A stretch of 64,000 bases of DNA from Pelomyxa schiedti (taxonomy: Eukaryota > Evosea > Pelobiontida > Pelomyxidae): contig JAHLWZ010000526.1 of NCBI GenBank assembly GCA_020536535.1, positions 1-64,000 on the forward strand, in the 5' to 3' direction. Below the pieces are notes generated by a model. That model worked only from the letters and a program-made list of their open reading frames with translations, had not been told where the DNA came from and did not search any database. Each line of letters begins with the position of its first letter. Position 1 is the stretch's first letter. This document shows, piece after piece, positions 47,671 to 57,302 of this stretch. Made by a program: the position numbers and the translations under genes.

Positions 47671-50600
47671 TCACGAACGTTTGTTTCCAATCTGGTCTTG
47701 GCCTTCTTCCTGGTCCTCCTCCTCTTCCTCCTCGTCATCATCTTCGCCCTGTTCCTCCTCCTCCTCTTCCTCATCCTCTTCTTCTCCATTGTCATTGCCG
47801 TTGCCGTTGCCATTGTCGTTGTCGTCTCCTTCATCTCCTTCATCATGGGTTTCCTGAGTCGTGGCTTGCTTGAGGGCCTGATTAAGGCCTTCAAGGATTG
47901 ACTGGGCATAGTCCTCAGACAGATGGTACTTGTCGGCAAACTCGTGTACTGTGTTGGCCATGGATCGCCCCTGTTGGTTGTAAAGGTGTGTGAGAGCAGA
48001 ACTATTATTATCTGCCAGGTAGTTTATATTTATATTTATTTATCGGGGCAATTCAGAGTGATGATTTTTTTTTTGCATACTTGGTATATTTTAAGGGATA
48101 CAGTTTGGCCAGTAGCAATATCAATATTAACTACCATCATCACATCTTCGCCGTTATCGGCTTCCTCTGTTGGTGGAAAACGTAAGTATTATTGTTGTGA
48201 GGGATAATAACAAAAATGACGCCAGAACCAATCATACTAATAAACATAACTATATAAAATCATCACATAAACATGTAACCCACAACAAACCTGAGGGTTT
48301 ATGTGGAACTGCTACTGCTGAGGACTCTGCTGTGGGTGTGACTGCGGTTGTTGTTGTGGACGTGGATGTGGATGTTGGTTCTGGTGTGGGTGTGGGTGCA
48401 GCTGTGGCTGCTGTGGATACTTGAGGTTGCTTTGATGCTACTGCTGCTGTATCCTGCTCCACACCAGCGTTTTGTTTCTTCGGTACTTCCGAACTTAGTT
48501 GAGGTTGGTCAGATTTTACTTGTTGCTCTGTTTGCGGTTGTGTTTGCGTTTGAGACTGTGCCTGCGGTTCTGGCTGTGTCTGTGCTAGTGCAGGTGTTTG
48601 GTCTCCCTGTTGTACTGCCTGGGGTTGGGTGTGTTGTTCCAGTTGTGGTGTGGAAGGAGTAGAAACTTGCTTGCGAGTTATTTGATAAGAGACCTTTGCA
48701 GAACTTCGGGTGGTGCTGGGTTTATTATCTTGTGCATTTGCTTGAATTGGAGCCTGGGTTTGTGAAGAACTTGGCTGAGATGCTTGTGAGAGCTGCTCTA
48801 AGTACGCCTCTGGTTGAAGTACAGCCCCACGGAATTTGTTCTTTGGTTCTCTGATAGCCGGAAGCGTGGAGGGACGAACAGTAGGTTCTACTCTTGTGGT
48901 ACTTGCTTGGGGAATTTCGGCCTTTGTTATTGATATCTTATGGACAGGTCCACTGCTGAAGTATGGTTGTGAAGAGACCTGTGGTACAGGGGAGGTTCGT
49001 TGCTTGCTACGAGGATTTTTTTGAGGGTATTGAAACTGCTGACCGTATATAGGTTGTGAGTACTGAACCTGTTGAGGTTGATACTGAGGAAAGGACTGAT
49101 CGGGATACTGAGGTATCATATAAGGATCATAGCTTTGATTCTGAGATGGATAGTAAGGAATTCGAAAGACTGTATTTACAAGAAAAACAAACTGGGTAGT
49201 TATTGTCTTGCTCCACTAAGATATCTTCTTCCTCAATTTCCTTTGTTGAAATGTCAACAGGAAGGCAAACATTTCAAAGCCATACCAAAATGATTCCTCC
49301 ATCATAGTGTTGTTGCCCTCGGCCTCTCTTTACAGGTCCTTGCTGCGCTGTTGGTTGCCCCTGGGTACGGCTGGATTGAGTACGGGCTGAATCATAGTCT
49401 TGTGACCTTGTAGGAATTTGTTCAGGTTGTTTCTTTGTGACTACCACAGAATAAGGCTGTTGAGCAACTTGTTGTTGGGTAACATAAGAACTTTGCTCTG
49501 GCTGCCTTGGAACTTGTTGGACTGCCTGAGGTTGGTATTGTTGGAACTGCTGGTGCTGGGAAACCTGCTGAGCTTCGTGCTGTTGTATATTCTGCTGATT
49601 GTGGTACTGTTGTCGTTGGTACGGTTGTCGTTGCTGTTGGACATATTGCTGCTGGTGGTACTGTCTCTGAAAGGCGGGCTGTTGTGTCATCCTTTGCTGC
49701 TGTTCGTACTGCTGCGGGTACTGTGCGTACTGCTGTGGGTATTGCTGCTGAGAATACTGCTGTTGCTGCAACTGTTGGTGTGGTTGTACCTGAGCCTGCA
49801 GCTGAGGCTGCGACTGTGCCTGCGTCTGCATTTGGGTCTGCGGCTGTGCTTGCACCTGCTGCTCCTGCGGCGGCAGGGAGTACTGCTGGCGCCCAGCCTG
49901 CGGTAGGCTGGCGCGAGTCTGCGCGGTAGGAAGCGGCCTCCTCCCCATAGGCCCGGCCTCGGCGGGGTCGTAGTCGCCGCCGTCCTCCTGGCCCTCCTCC
50001 TCCTCCCCCCCCTCCCCCTGCTCGGCGTCCTCCTCGTCGCCCTCCTGCTGGGTGCTGTACATCACCACAGACTCTGGCAGGTCGTTGGCGGGGACCATGC
50101 GCCTCACGCCGGCACCTCCCCGGGCGCCTAGGTAGCGCCTCCCCGCGCCCACTCTGGCGTCGTCGGAGCCTCCTCCCCCCACAGAGCCACTGCTAGCACC
50201 ACCACCACCACCACCGCTGCTGCCTCGGCCGTCGTCACGCGGGGCGCCTCTCCCGCTCCCGCCCCCTTGTAGGCCAGAGTAGTTCTGTCTCTGGTACTCC
50301 GGGTCAAAAGAGCGCCTCACCGAATGCGCCTGGCTCCGATAGGACAACGTCTCCCTCTCGAAGCTCGACTGCATTTGTTGTTGTTGTTGTTGCTGCTGCT
50401 GCTGCTGCTGAGGTTGTTGCATCTGCGTCTGCTGCTGCTGGCGCCTGTTGCCTCCAAATTGCTGCTTTCTCCTCGGGAGCCCGCGGCCCTCCATCATCGG
50501 GAACTCCTCGTGCTGCTGCTGCCTCTGCTGCTGGGGCTGCGTATGGTTCTGCTGCCTCTGCTGCTGGTGCGGCGGGGGGGCGGAGCGGCCGCCGTACTGC

Positions 50601-50917
50601 TGCTGGTGTTGGTTTTGCTGCTGTTGTTGCTGCTGCTGGTGGCGCTGGGGCGGGGCTTGGGGCGGGGGCTGCGGGTCGGCCTGGGCGTCGGCCTGGGGCT
50701 GGCGCCGCTGCTGCTGCTGTTGCTTGCGCTCCTGCTCCATCAGTTGCCTAAAGTCGGCCTTGGCTGGGGGCGGCCCGATCTGCGTCGGCGGCTGTCGCAG
50801 CAGCGATTGTTGTTGTTGCTGTTGCGGCTGCTGGGACGATCGTCCCCCCGCGTTGTTGTAGTTGTAGTCCGACTGTTGCTGGTGTCGGCCGTACGCGGAG
50901 TTGCCTCCTGTCGCCAT
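47671..50917 (-). CDS. Gln-rich protein with C-terminal ubiquitin-like segment and acidic tail
   Basis: It starts at ATG 50917. Introns 49141-49285, 48167-48290 and 47971-48080 give 2868 nt, or 955 aa, all in frame. Exon 1 is dominated by Gln, Pro, Tyr and Gly runs, including a poly-Gln tract at 50375-50415, around the short conserved-looking block AKADFRQLMEQERKQ. Exon 2 is Gln/Thr/Ser-rich with few charges. The C-terminal exons change character: DVMMVVNIDIATGQTVSLKI then GRSMANTVHEFADKYHLSED resembles the beta-grasp-like block (hydrophobic strand, G-Q, L-x-I-Y, then V-x-E-F-x-x-K-H-x-L) seen in several protist cytoskeletal or ciliary proteins. After it comes an Asp/Glu run of about 45 residues. 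Prion-like composition suggests a condensate or RNP component. I do not recognise the protein. Confidence 0.75.
50373..50417 (-). repeat. Coding CAG/CAA poly-Gln tract
   Basis: An interrupted CTG/TTG run on the plus strand reads as about 13-15 Gln codons on the minus strand within the Gln-rich protein. CAG and CAA codons are mixed, which slows slippage compared with a pure repeat. Confidence 0.85.
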
Positions 50918-51118
50918 CGGTCTTCGTCACCTTTCCCCTCTGTTGTTTTTGCTTTTTTTTTTTTTGAACCCCTGATTTAGTTGCTCCCCATGTGCTTCTG
51001 TTGCTCTCTACCCTTTCCCCTGTTTCTCCCTCAGCTACATGCGCGCTTTTCTTTCATGGTGCACAGAGCCACAAGGGTAGAGGAGTCAACAGATCTCGCA
51101 TCGACTGTAATTTACAAA

Positions 51119-52428
51119 ATGACAGCGTGGCGTCCTCCTCCGCAGCACATTCCCATCGGCGCCCCCGTCCCCCAGCCCGGCCGATACGGCGCCCCTCCGC
51201 CCCATCCTGTTGGCCCGCCTCCGCCGGGGTACGGCCCGCCGCCGGGTCCCCCAGGAGGCCCCCCGATGCCCATGTACCCGCCGATGGGCCCGCAGCCGGG
51301 AGGGGGCGGCTCCCCCAGGGCGATGATGCAGGGGCCGCCCCCGCCGCCCCCGACGATGTACGTGGCACCGCCTGTGCAGGCACCGCCGATGATGGGGGGG
51401 AACCAGGGCATCGTGGCCAGCAACAGCGGAAGTCGTGGTGGTGGTCATTATCAGCAGGGTCCCCCGCCCTACAATGCACCTCCTATTTTGATGGTATTGC
51501 TTCTGTATCCTTTCAGTCTCCTCTATATCTAGTTTCTCTATCTAACTAAATCTTTTTATACCTCTCATTTTAAATTGTTGTGTTTGACGAGGTTTTTTTT
51601 TTTTTTTTTTTTTTGTGCCTTTATTTATACTGTATCTCACAGCCTGTTGATCCTCTCGTTGAAGCAGTAACAGCTGAGACACTGAGATCACATGTGTTTT
51701 TTGTACTCCACTTCCAACTTGCCGCAGCTACACAGTTTGTGTCAGCATGTGTGCCTATAGAATTGGCAATGGTGGCCTTCACAGCATACGAGGAACGCGG
51801 ATTTATTCACACTTTAATCAGTCCCGGGACAATTCCGCAAGAATTGATGGCCAGTGCCCTCTGGTTGACAAGAAGAGTCCACGGAATACACCACGCAGCA
51901 ACGAACATGGAGAGAAACTACAGCAATGCGTGGTCAGAAATCACCGCGTTTGTAACAGCCAACAAAGTGAAGACACCCAGACAGCAGCTTCCCCTTGTTT
52001 TTGCCAAATCACCCACTGTCCAGCAAAGCTGCCTCGAGTGGCTCGCGAAAATGGCCAACACGGAGGTCGCCTCCGTCTTCTCCTCCGTCTGCTCAGTAGA
52101 AAGCCTGATCGAGCAATCGCACAAGGTCCTGAGCACCACTCCAAACTCGCGGCTGTCAGTTCTCACCATCACGGACATGTTCTCACCCCTGCTTGACATC
52201 AACACGGACCAGCGGCCTGGTGACAGGTGCTCGCACCACGACCAGCTTGGAATGTCAAACTTCAGGTGCGCCCTCAGCGACTGCCGCAGAGTGGCCCGCG
52301 TGTGCATGCAGGTCATACAGCAAATGATGCAGCAGTCACAGTCATCGTCGCCGTCGGCAATGTCTCCTTCCACACAAACACCTTCTTCCCTCGGTGTAAA
52401 CAGAACCACATCTCCGTTCAAGACATGA
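51119..52428 (+). CDS. Pro/Gly-rich protein with conserved-looking helical C-terminus
   Basis: It starts at ATG 51119 (MTAWRPPPQHIPIGAPVPQP). One intron (51494-51642, 149 nt, with a T run of about 24) leaves 386 aa. Residues 1-125 are Pro/Gly/Met-rich without charges. Residues 126-386 look folded and mostly helical: PVDPLVEAVTAETLRSHVFF, then VPIELAMVAFTAYEERGF, then WLTRRVHGIHHAATNMERNY. The last 30 residues are Ser/Pro-rich. I do not recognise the family. The globular part looks like a helical bundle or HEAT-like domain by pattern only. The Pro-rich part could bind profilin, SH3 or WW domains. Exon 1 is very GC-rich and exon 2 is not. It is divergent from the Gln-rich gene across 201 bp. 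Stop is TGA. Confidence 0.78.
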
Positions 52429-52858
52429 AGCTTTTCCCACCCTTTTAACACTTTTTTTCGTTCAAACTTTCATGGTGTGCCAATAATCATCACAATTGTT
52501 TTTTTTTGGTCTTCGGATCTTGCCATGCGCTCCTCAGAGGCTGGAGAGACCACGAAACGGAGACATTATGAAATGATACACAAACACAGGGCCAGGCCAG
52601 TACCTTTTCTGCCCCGTTGATGCACAATTCCATTCCGCAGATTGCAATCTGAGCGACTTGTGCGTTGATTATTCAGCCACCTGATGAAGGAGTTCGTCTC
52701 TGAGAATCTCTGACATTCTTTGCCTTAGATGTCTCAAATCAAACTCCGTGTTCTTGACCGAGAAAGACTTCCTCACAAGGAAGCAACAAGCAGTTGCGCC
52801 GGTCTGTGCACGATACAGTGCACCCTTTGGTTTTTCTCCAGATCGCACAAAGAAAACC
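52429..52858. other. 430 bp between tandem genes, no gene seen
   Basis: This should hold the 3' UTR of the Pro-rich gene and the promoter and 5' UTR of the radical-SAM gene. Short open frames on both strands lack support. An ATG at 52729 opens a 71-codon frame that overlaps the next start out of frame, and I regard it as chance. Confidence 0.5.
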
Positions 52859-54914
52859 ATGGCACAACCAGCCGGTGCTCCAGCAGAGAACGCTCCACAG
52901 CAGGCGAGTCCTTGCGGAATTGTAATAATTGGGGGTCCCAGTGATGGCGGGCAAGGTTGTTTCTTTTTTGTTGGTTTGAACTTGAGCTGACATCTAAAAC
53001 CGTGCCAAGATACGATTGGCGGCCCAGCAAAACAAATACTGACCGTAGACGGCTATGATGCTAGTGTTACCTTCTTAAGAGAGTACTTCACGAATGGGAG
53101 AGTACGCCCGTGTGTTTTAGCTTGTCTTCACTCACTCCATAAAGAATGCAGCGGCAGCAAACTTGAAGTGCGTCTCCAGGGGGTACCCGTCACTTGCAGC
53201 AGTTTATCTCAAGCAAAAACTGATACGCGAGCGTGGACTGGAGTCACACATTATTCACCAGTACGTGCCAGATACCATTCCAGAGTTCGAGCAGTATGTG
53301 CGCTCGTGCAAGATCATGCTTCTGAGTACCTCAATGATGTTTGGCCCTTTTGTGGATCGGGTTTGTGAGCACGCAAAGAGGATCAATCCCGCTATTACAA
53401 TCATCGCAGGAGGGCTCCTCATTTACAAGTAGTCCGAGAATCGCTGAACCTAAGGTGTTTGCTACCTAAAATGTAGGTCATACTTGATAAAGAAGCTAAT
53501 CGAAACTGGCAAACTTCCTGATCGTCTGTATGCACTGGCATGGCATCCGATGCTAAAGCCCCGTAAAGCTGATGTTGACTTCGTAGTAGTAAATCGCAAT
53601 GGTGAATTCACATTACTCAAGCTGCTTGACAGCCTGGCTAAGGTACGAAGTATCTTCCCACGTGGGAACTCACAATGCATAGGGAATGGAGGAATGGAGG
53701 ACAATGGACAATGTTTACTGGTACAATGCTGAAACAACTAGTTTCGTCACGAATCCGGTTGTAGAGGAGACAATTTCTGATGTAGAGGTTGATTGGTCAC
53801 AGGAGCCCTTCCCGCACCCTGAATGGTATCTGTTCCCGGTAAGATCTGGTCAAGGCTGCCCATACAGGTAGAATAGAAGACTCCGGACTCTATTCGATTT
53901 GATTAATCCCTTTGTTGTTAAGGTGCGGTTTCTGTGATCATTATGTTGTCGAGCCATCAATGTATCAATGCAGCATCGACTCGGTCATTCGTACCTTGAG
54001 AACTGTACCCCTTGTCAATGGGTACAGACATGTGAGCTGAAAAATTCAATGTTAAGTAATTCCTGATCGTCGTAAGGTATGGTTTACAAATGACAATATC
54101 TTGCTTGGCCGAACTCAATCAAAAAAATTGTTGCAAGCACTCATTGATGCAGATCTACACTTAAAGTGGAATTCTTTCATAAGGTCTCTGAGATCTTTCT
54201 TCTCTCGGGCTAAAACAGACATGGAATTTTAGGGTTGATGCCATTCAAGATGAAGATGTGGCTGACCTTGTAGCAGCATCCGGCTGTGAACGCCTCAACA
54301 TCGGGGTGGAGAGTGCAGACGCCACGATTCTCAATAACATTGATAAGCATTGCACTCCTGAGGCAAATTATCCCTTTCCAGACACTTGGTCTTCTCAATT
54401 GATTACCTTTGTAGATGGTACATCGCATATTCCAGTTGTTGATTCCACGTGGAATTGCAGTCGTTGTACTATTGCTTATTGGGTTCCCGGGAGAGACAAT
54501 GGTTCGTTCCCCTCTGTGATACCTGTTGCTGACTCACATTCCACAGGAGAGTTTCCATCGAACTATAGAAATGGTGAATGCTATTCCTGAAGGAGTTGTT
54601 CAACTGAAGGTTGTTAAAACAAATCCTCAAATTTAAAAACGTAACTTTGTTTCATGATGTGCCACCCCCAGGCATTCCCTTTGGGTGTATTGGCTCTGGC
54701 TCCCATCTCCCAGCAAAGAGCCAAATGGAACCTGGTTGGTGTTGGCTTAGACTGGAAGCACTCGACCATGGATAGTATCACGGCAATAAAATTGTGCAAT
54801 GATGCTCTGGACTTGGTTCGGCCATCAGTTACTCAGCTGCATGTACACGATGGCGAGTGTACCTGGGACCACACGAAGATGGCAAAATTCCTAACAGCCA
54901 GAAACATTGTATGA
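52859..54914 (+). CDS. B12-binding-domain radical-SAM protein
   Basis: It starts at ATG 52859 (MAQPAGAPAENAPQQASPCG). An N-terminal cobalamin-binding Rossmann-like domain (53040-53450) shows YPSLAAVYLKQKLIRERG, then IMLLSTSMMFGPFVDRV, then PAITIIAGGLLIYK. It lacks the D-x-H-x-x-G cobalt-ligand motif, as do many B12-radical-SAM proteins. The radical-SAM domain has the [4Fe-4S] motif GQGCPYRCGFCDHY (C-x3-C-x2-C), completed across an intron near 53870-53922. Further blocks are WNSFIRVDAIQDEDV, CERLNIGVESADATIL and LLIGFPGETM. About eight short introns are needed, so it is established in the host genome. The family is mostly bacterial and archaeal, with oxygen-sensitive chemistry (methylations, rearrangements), so ancient lateral transfer is likely. 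Substrate unknown. Stop is TGA 54912-54914. Confidence 0.87.
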
Positions 54915-55230
54915 AACCCAATCACCGCCACGTCTCACTCGTGCACAGTTGAGAATGAGGCAGAAGGGAGCACACGAGAACCCCCCAGACCCCCGAACTG
55001 ACGCGGAACTCTGGTGTTGCATCGAAGAGAATATCAACTAAAACCGTTTTGGCCAACTCAAGTGGTGAGTTGGGACAATAAAAAACTCCAGTCCCGATCC
55101 TGGGTGATGACGATGGTAACGGAAATATTATTTTCTCCAGTTATGCCATCTCAGAAACTACAAGCTGTTGGTCCCTGGAGAACACTGACCACTGTTTTAT
55201 TTACACTATGGTTGGCAATAGGGGAAGGGG
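54915..55230. other. 316 bp between convergent genes, no gene seen
   Basis: This is the 3' flank of the radical-SAM gene (+) and of the ankyrin-like gene (-). It could hold a further 3' exon of either, but I saw no frame that continues their sequence. Confidence 0.45.
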
Positions 55231-56558
55231 CTATGTGTGGTCCCCAGTTGGTGCTGGAATGGGAAACTTGTGCGAGAGCCAGAGGGAGGTGACTTGGTTG
55301 CCTGATTTCTGGCAGTGCTGAACCCAGTCAGGTGCGTTGTCCCGGTGAATGACGTTGTGCTCAGTGAGCCAGCACACCATTGGGAGCCGTGTCATCTTAT
55401 GGTTATCCTTTTCCACTCCAAGGTTGCCTCGGTAGAGTGACCCGAGCGGCCCACAACGGCAGGTGTGTTGATGTGTGCAGGGTTCAAGTGCACAAGGGCC
55501 AAAGCACTTCAGAATCCACTCAGCAACCTTGTTTTGATGTGAGTGAGCGGAGAACGTGTGCGGAAAGACAGAAACACACCTGCCAGTTTCCACGGCCAAC
55601 AGCAAGCATCATGTAGTGGTGAGACTCAGTGACTTCGATCACGCCAAATTGCTTCTGCAACCACTTGGCAACAGCAACGTGACCATTTCTGCAGGCATGG
55701 TAAAAAGCGTAGTTGTCCTTTGTGCACACATCCTCACGCGTGAGCCCGAACTCTCTCACCAGGAGAATCAGGGTTTCGAGTTCTCCAGCGGCACATGTTG
55801 AAAGCAGAGTCATGTTGTTGTCACTTCGAACTTGTTCTGTTGTTGGAGAGAACTGGGAAATGATGTGCTCCGCCAACCTTGCTTTCCCCTCCACACAGCT
55901 CCGCCTCAGACAATATGATGGGTTTGGAGGGAACCACTCCGCGTTGTTCTCCACCACCATTGAGTAAACTATATCCAAGCTACCCCCCATGAAAAGGGAA
56001 TCAGCACCAACCTGAAGTTCTGGCTTGGCCAAAGTATCGGGATACTGAGAAGCCATCCAGTTGGCAAGCGTAAAATGTCCATTTCTTTGGCACTCACACC
56101 AGGCGATTTCAATGTTGGAGGCTTCGAAGGGGAAGTTTCTGCAATAGTACTGCACAACAGGGAGGTTGCCGTCAGAACAGTTCCACTTCAGTGCATAGAA
56201 ATCTGGCCTGACGGAAAATGTCTCCACCAGCCAAATCACAACTTCATATGGCCCACGTGCACTAGAAAGCACATCTCGCTTACTGCGGAAGTTCTCCTTG
56301 CCGAACTTCAGCAACACCCACTTTGCAAGAGGCAAGTGCCCGTGTGAGCAACTTTTCATAAACACTTCATCAACGTTCTTATTGCCATTGCACTCCAAGA
56401 GCCATTCCACAACATCGATGTGGCCCTCACCACTTGCCTGCAGAAGGGCGTTTTCGGACTTCTCAGCAGGAATTGAGCCCATCGCGGCAATTGACCTGAC
56501 AAAGAAATCACATGAGTCCAGTCAAGACACATTTGGTTCGAGGTAGGGAGCACAGCAA

Positions 56559-56590
<32 letters not shown>

Positions 56591-57232
56591 ACAGCAACAA
56601 AAACAGCAACAGAAACAAAAACAACAACAACAAAAACAACAACAGCAACAACAACAACAACAGACCTTGAAAGTGACAAATGGCCTCTTTGGCAGCTTTT
56701 CACGAATGCCGATCCCAGAGTGCACTCAAGGAGCTGTGGTGACATTTGTTGTGCAACAAAGTTGAACGCTTGAGGTGTGCCCGCTGCCGCTGAACATTCC
56801 AGAACGAAACATATGTCGTGCGTGGCACTGATTGCGAGCTTTGAAACAGGCTTCAGAATCAACGGAATGCTCTCTGCCACCGTCATCACAATTTCTACAT
56901 TTCTGGAAGGGAAAAAAAAAATGTGAGCTACGCCAACACAAGAGAGAAAGATAGCGCGCAGCTTAACACACGCACAGTGGGATGAGAGATCTCCTCTTGC
57001 AATGTTTCAACAAATACGGTACGACTGAACCCCACAGAACCCCAATCACCTCGGTGAGGCTCAATCTCTTGTTATCTACAACAACAATAGCGTCTCCGCG
57101 TCCGTCATCGCCATCTGCCTCGCCATGTCTACTGTCACTCGCCGTCGTAGCAGGTGTTTCTGCGCTCGCTTCTTCCTTTACTTCGGCTGCCGACGGTGCC
57201 GGTGCTCTCGCAGAGCTCCGCCAGTTACCCAT
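55231..57232 (-). CDS. Ankyrin-like repeat protein, possible N-myristoylation
   Basis: It starts at ATG 57232. Introns 56903-56975, 56496-56665 and 55528-55579 give 1707 nt, or 568 aa. The N-terminus MGNWRSSARAP fits the myristoylation pattern M-G-x-x-x-S, then a low-complexity Ala/Glu stretch. From about residue 170 there are at least eight degenerate repeats of roughly 32-45 residues with a G-H/N-x-x-x-x-x-W-L core: GEGHIDVVEWLLE, SHGHLPLAKWVLLKFG, SDGNLPVVQYYC, RNGHFTLANWMASQ, GGSLDIVYSMV, EGKARLAEHIISQF, AGELETLILLVREFG, RNGHVAVAKWLQKQFG. These are ankyrin-type helices, giving a solenoid for protein binding. The last repeat is rebuilt across intron 55528-55579. The end is less certain, because the last 70 residues lack repeats. 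Stop is TAG. Confidence 0.8.
56553..56662. repeat. (CAA/CAG)n microsatellite inside an intron
   Basis: About 110 bp of nearly pure CAA, CAG and AAA-containing triplets (plus strand) make up most of the 170-nt intron 56496-56665 of the ankyrin-like gene. On the transcribed strand it reads TTG/CTG, which supplies a pyrimidine-rich intron interior. Confidence 0.9.
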
Positions 57233-57302
57233 GACCAACTTGTATCCCACAACAAACCACACAATTGTTTCAAGATCACAACCTCAACACCCAGAAGAAG
57301 AA
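57233..57302. promoter_or_regulatory. 70-bp gap between divergent start codons
   Basis: The ankyrin-like gene (ATG 57232, minus) and the secreted beta-helix gene (ATG 57303, plus) start only 70 bp apart. The segment is A/C-rich on the plus strand with a TTGT core near 57265. Both 5' UTRs and any shared promoter must fit here or overlap the other gene's first exon. Confidence 0.5.

Noticed and set aside
46716-47939. 407-codon minus frame running from the Gln-rich gene into the GSAP gene
   Set aside because: Its first 145 codons are an out-of-frame reading of the Asp/Glu repeat and intergenic DNA. The GSAP protein starts at ATG 47498.
49418-50980. Leu/Cys/Ala-rich plus-strand frames opposite the Gln-rich gene
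   Set aside because: These are mirror images of CAG/CAA repeats (CTG/TTG), with no independent coding sign.
56522-56725. Poly-Cys or poly-Val frames over 56.55-56.66 kb
   Set aside because: They arise from the intronic triplet microsatellite. Splicing it out restores the ankyrin-like frame.
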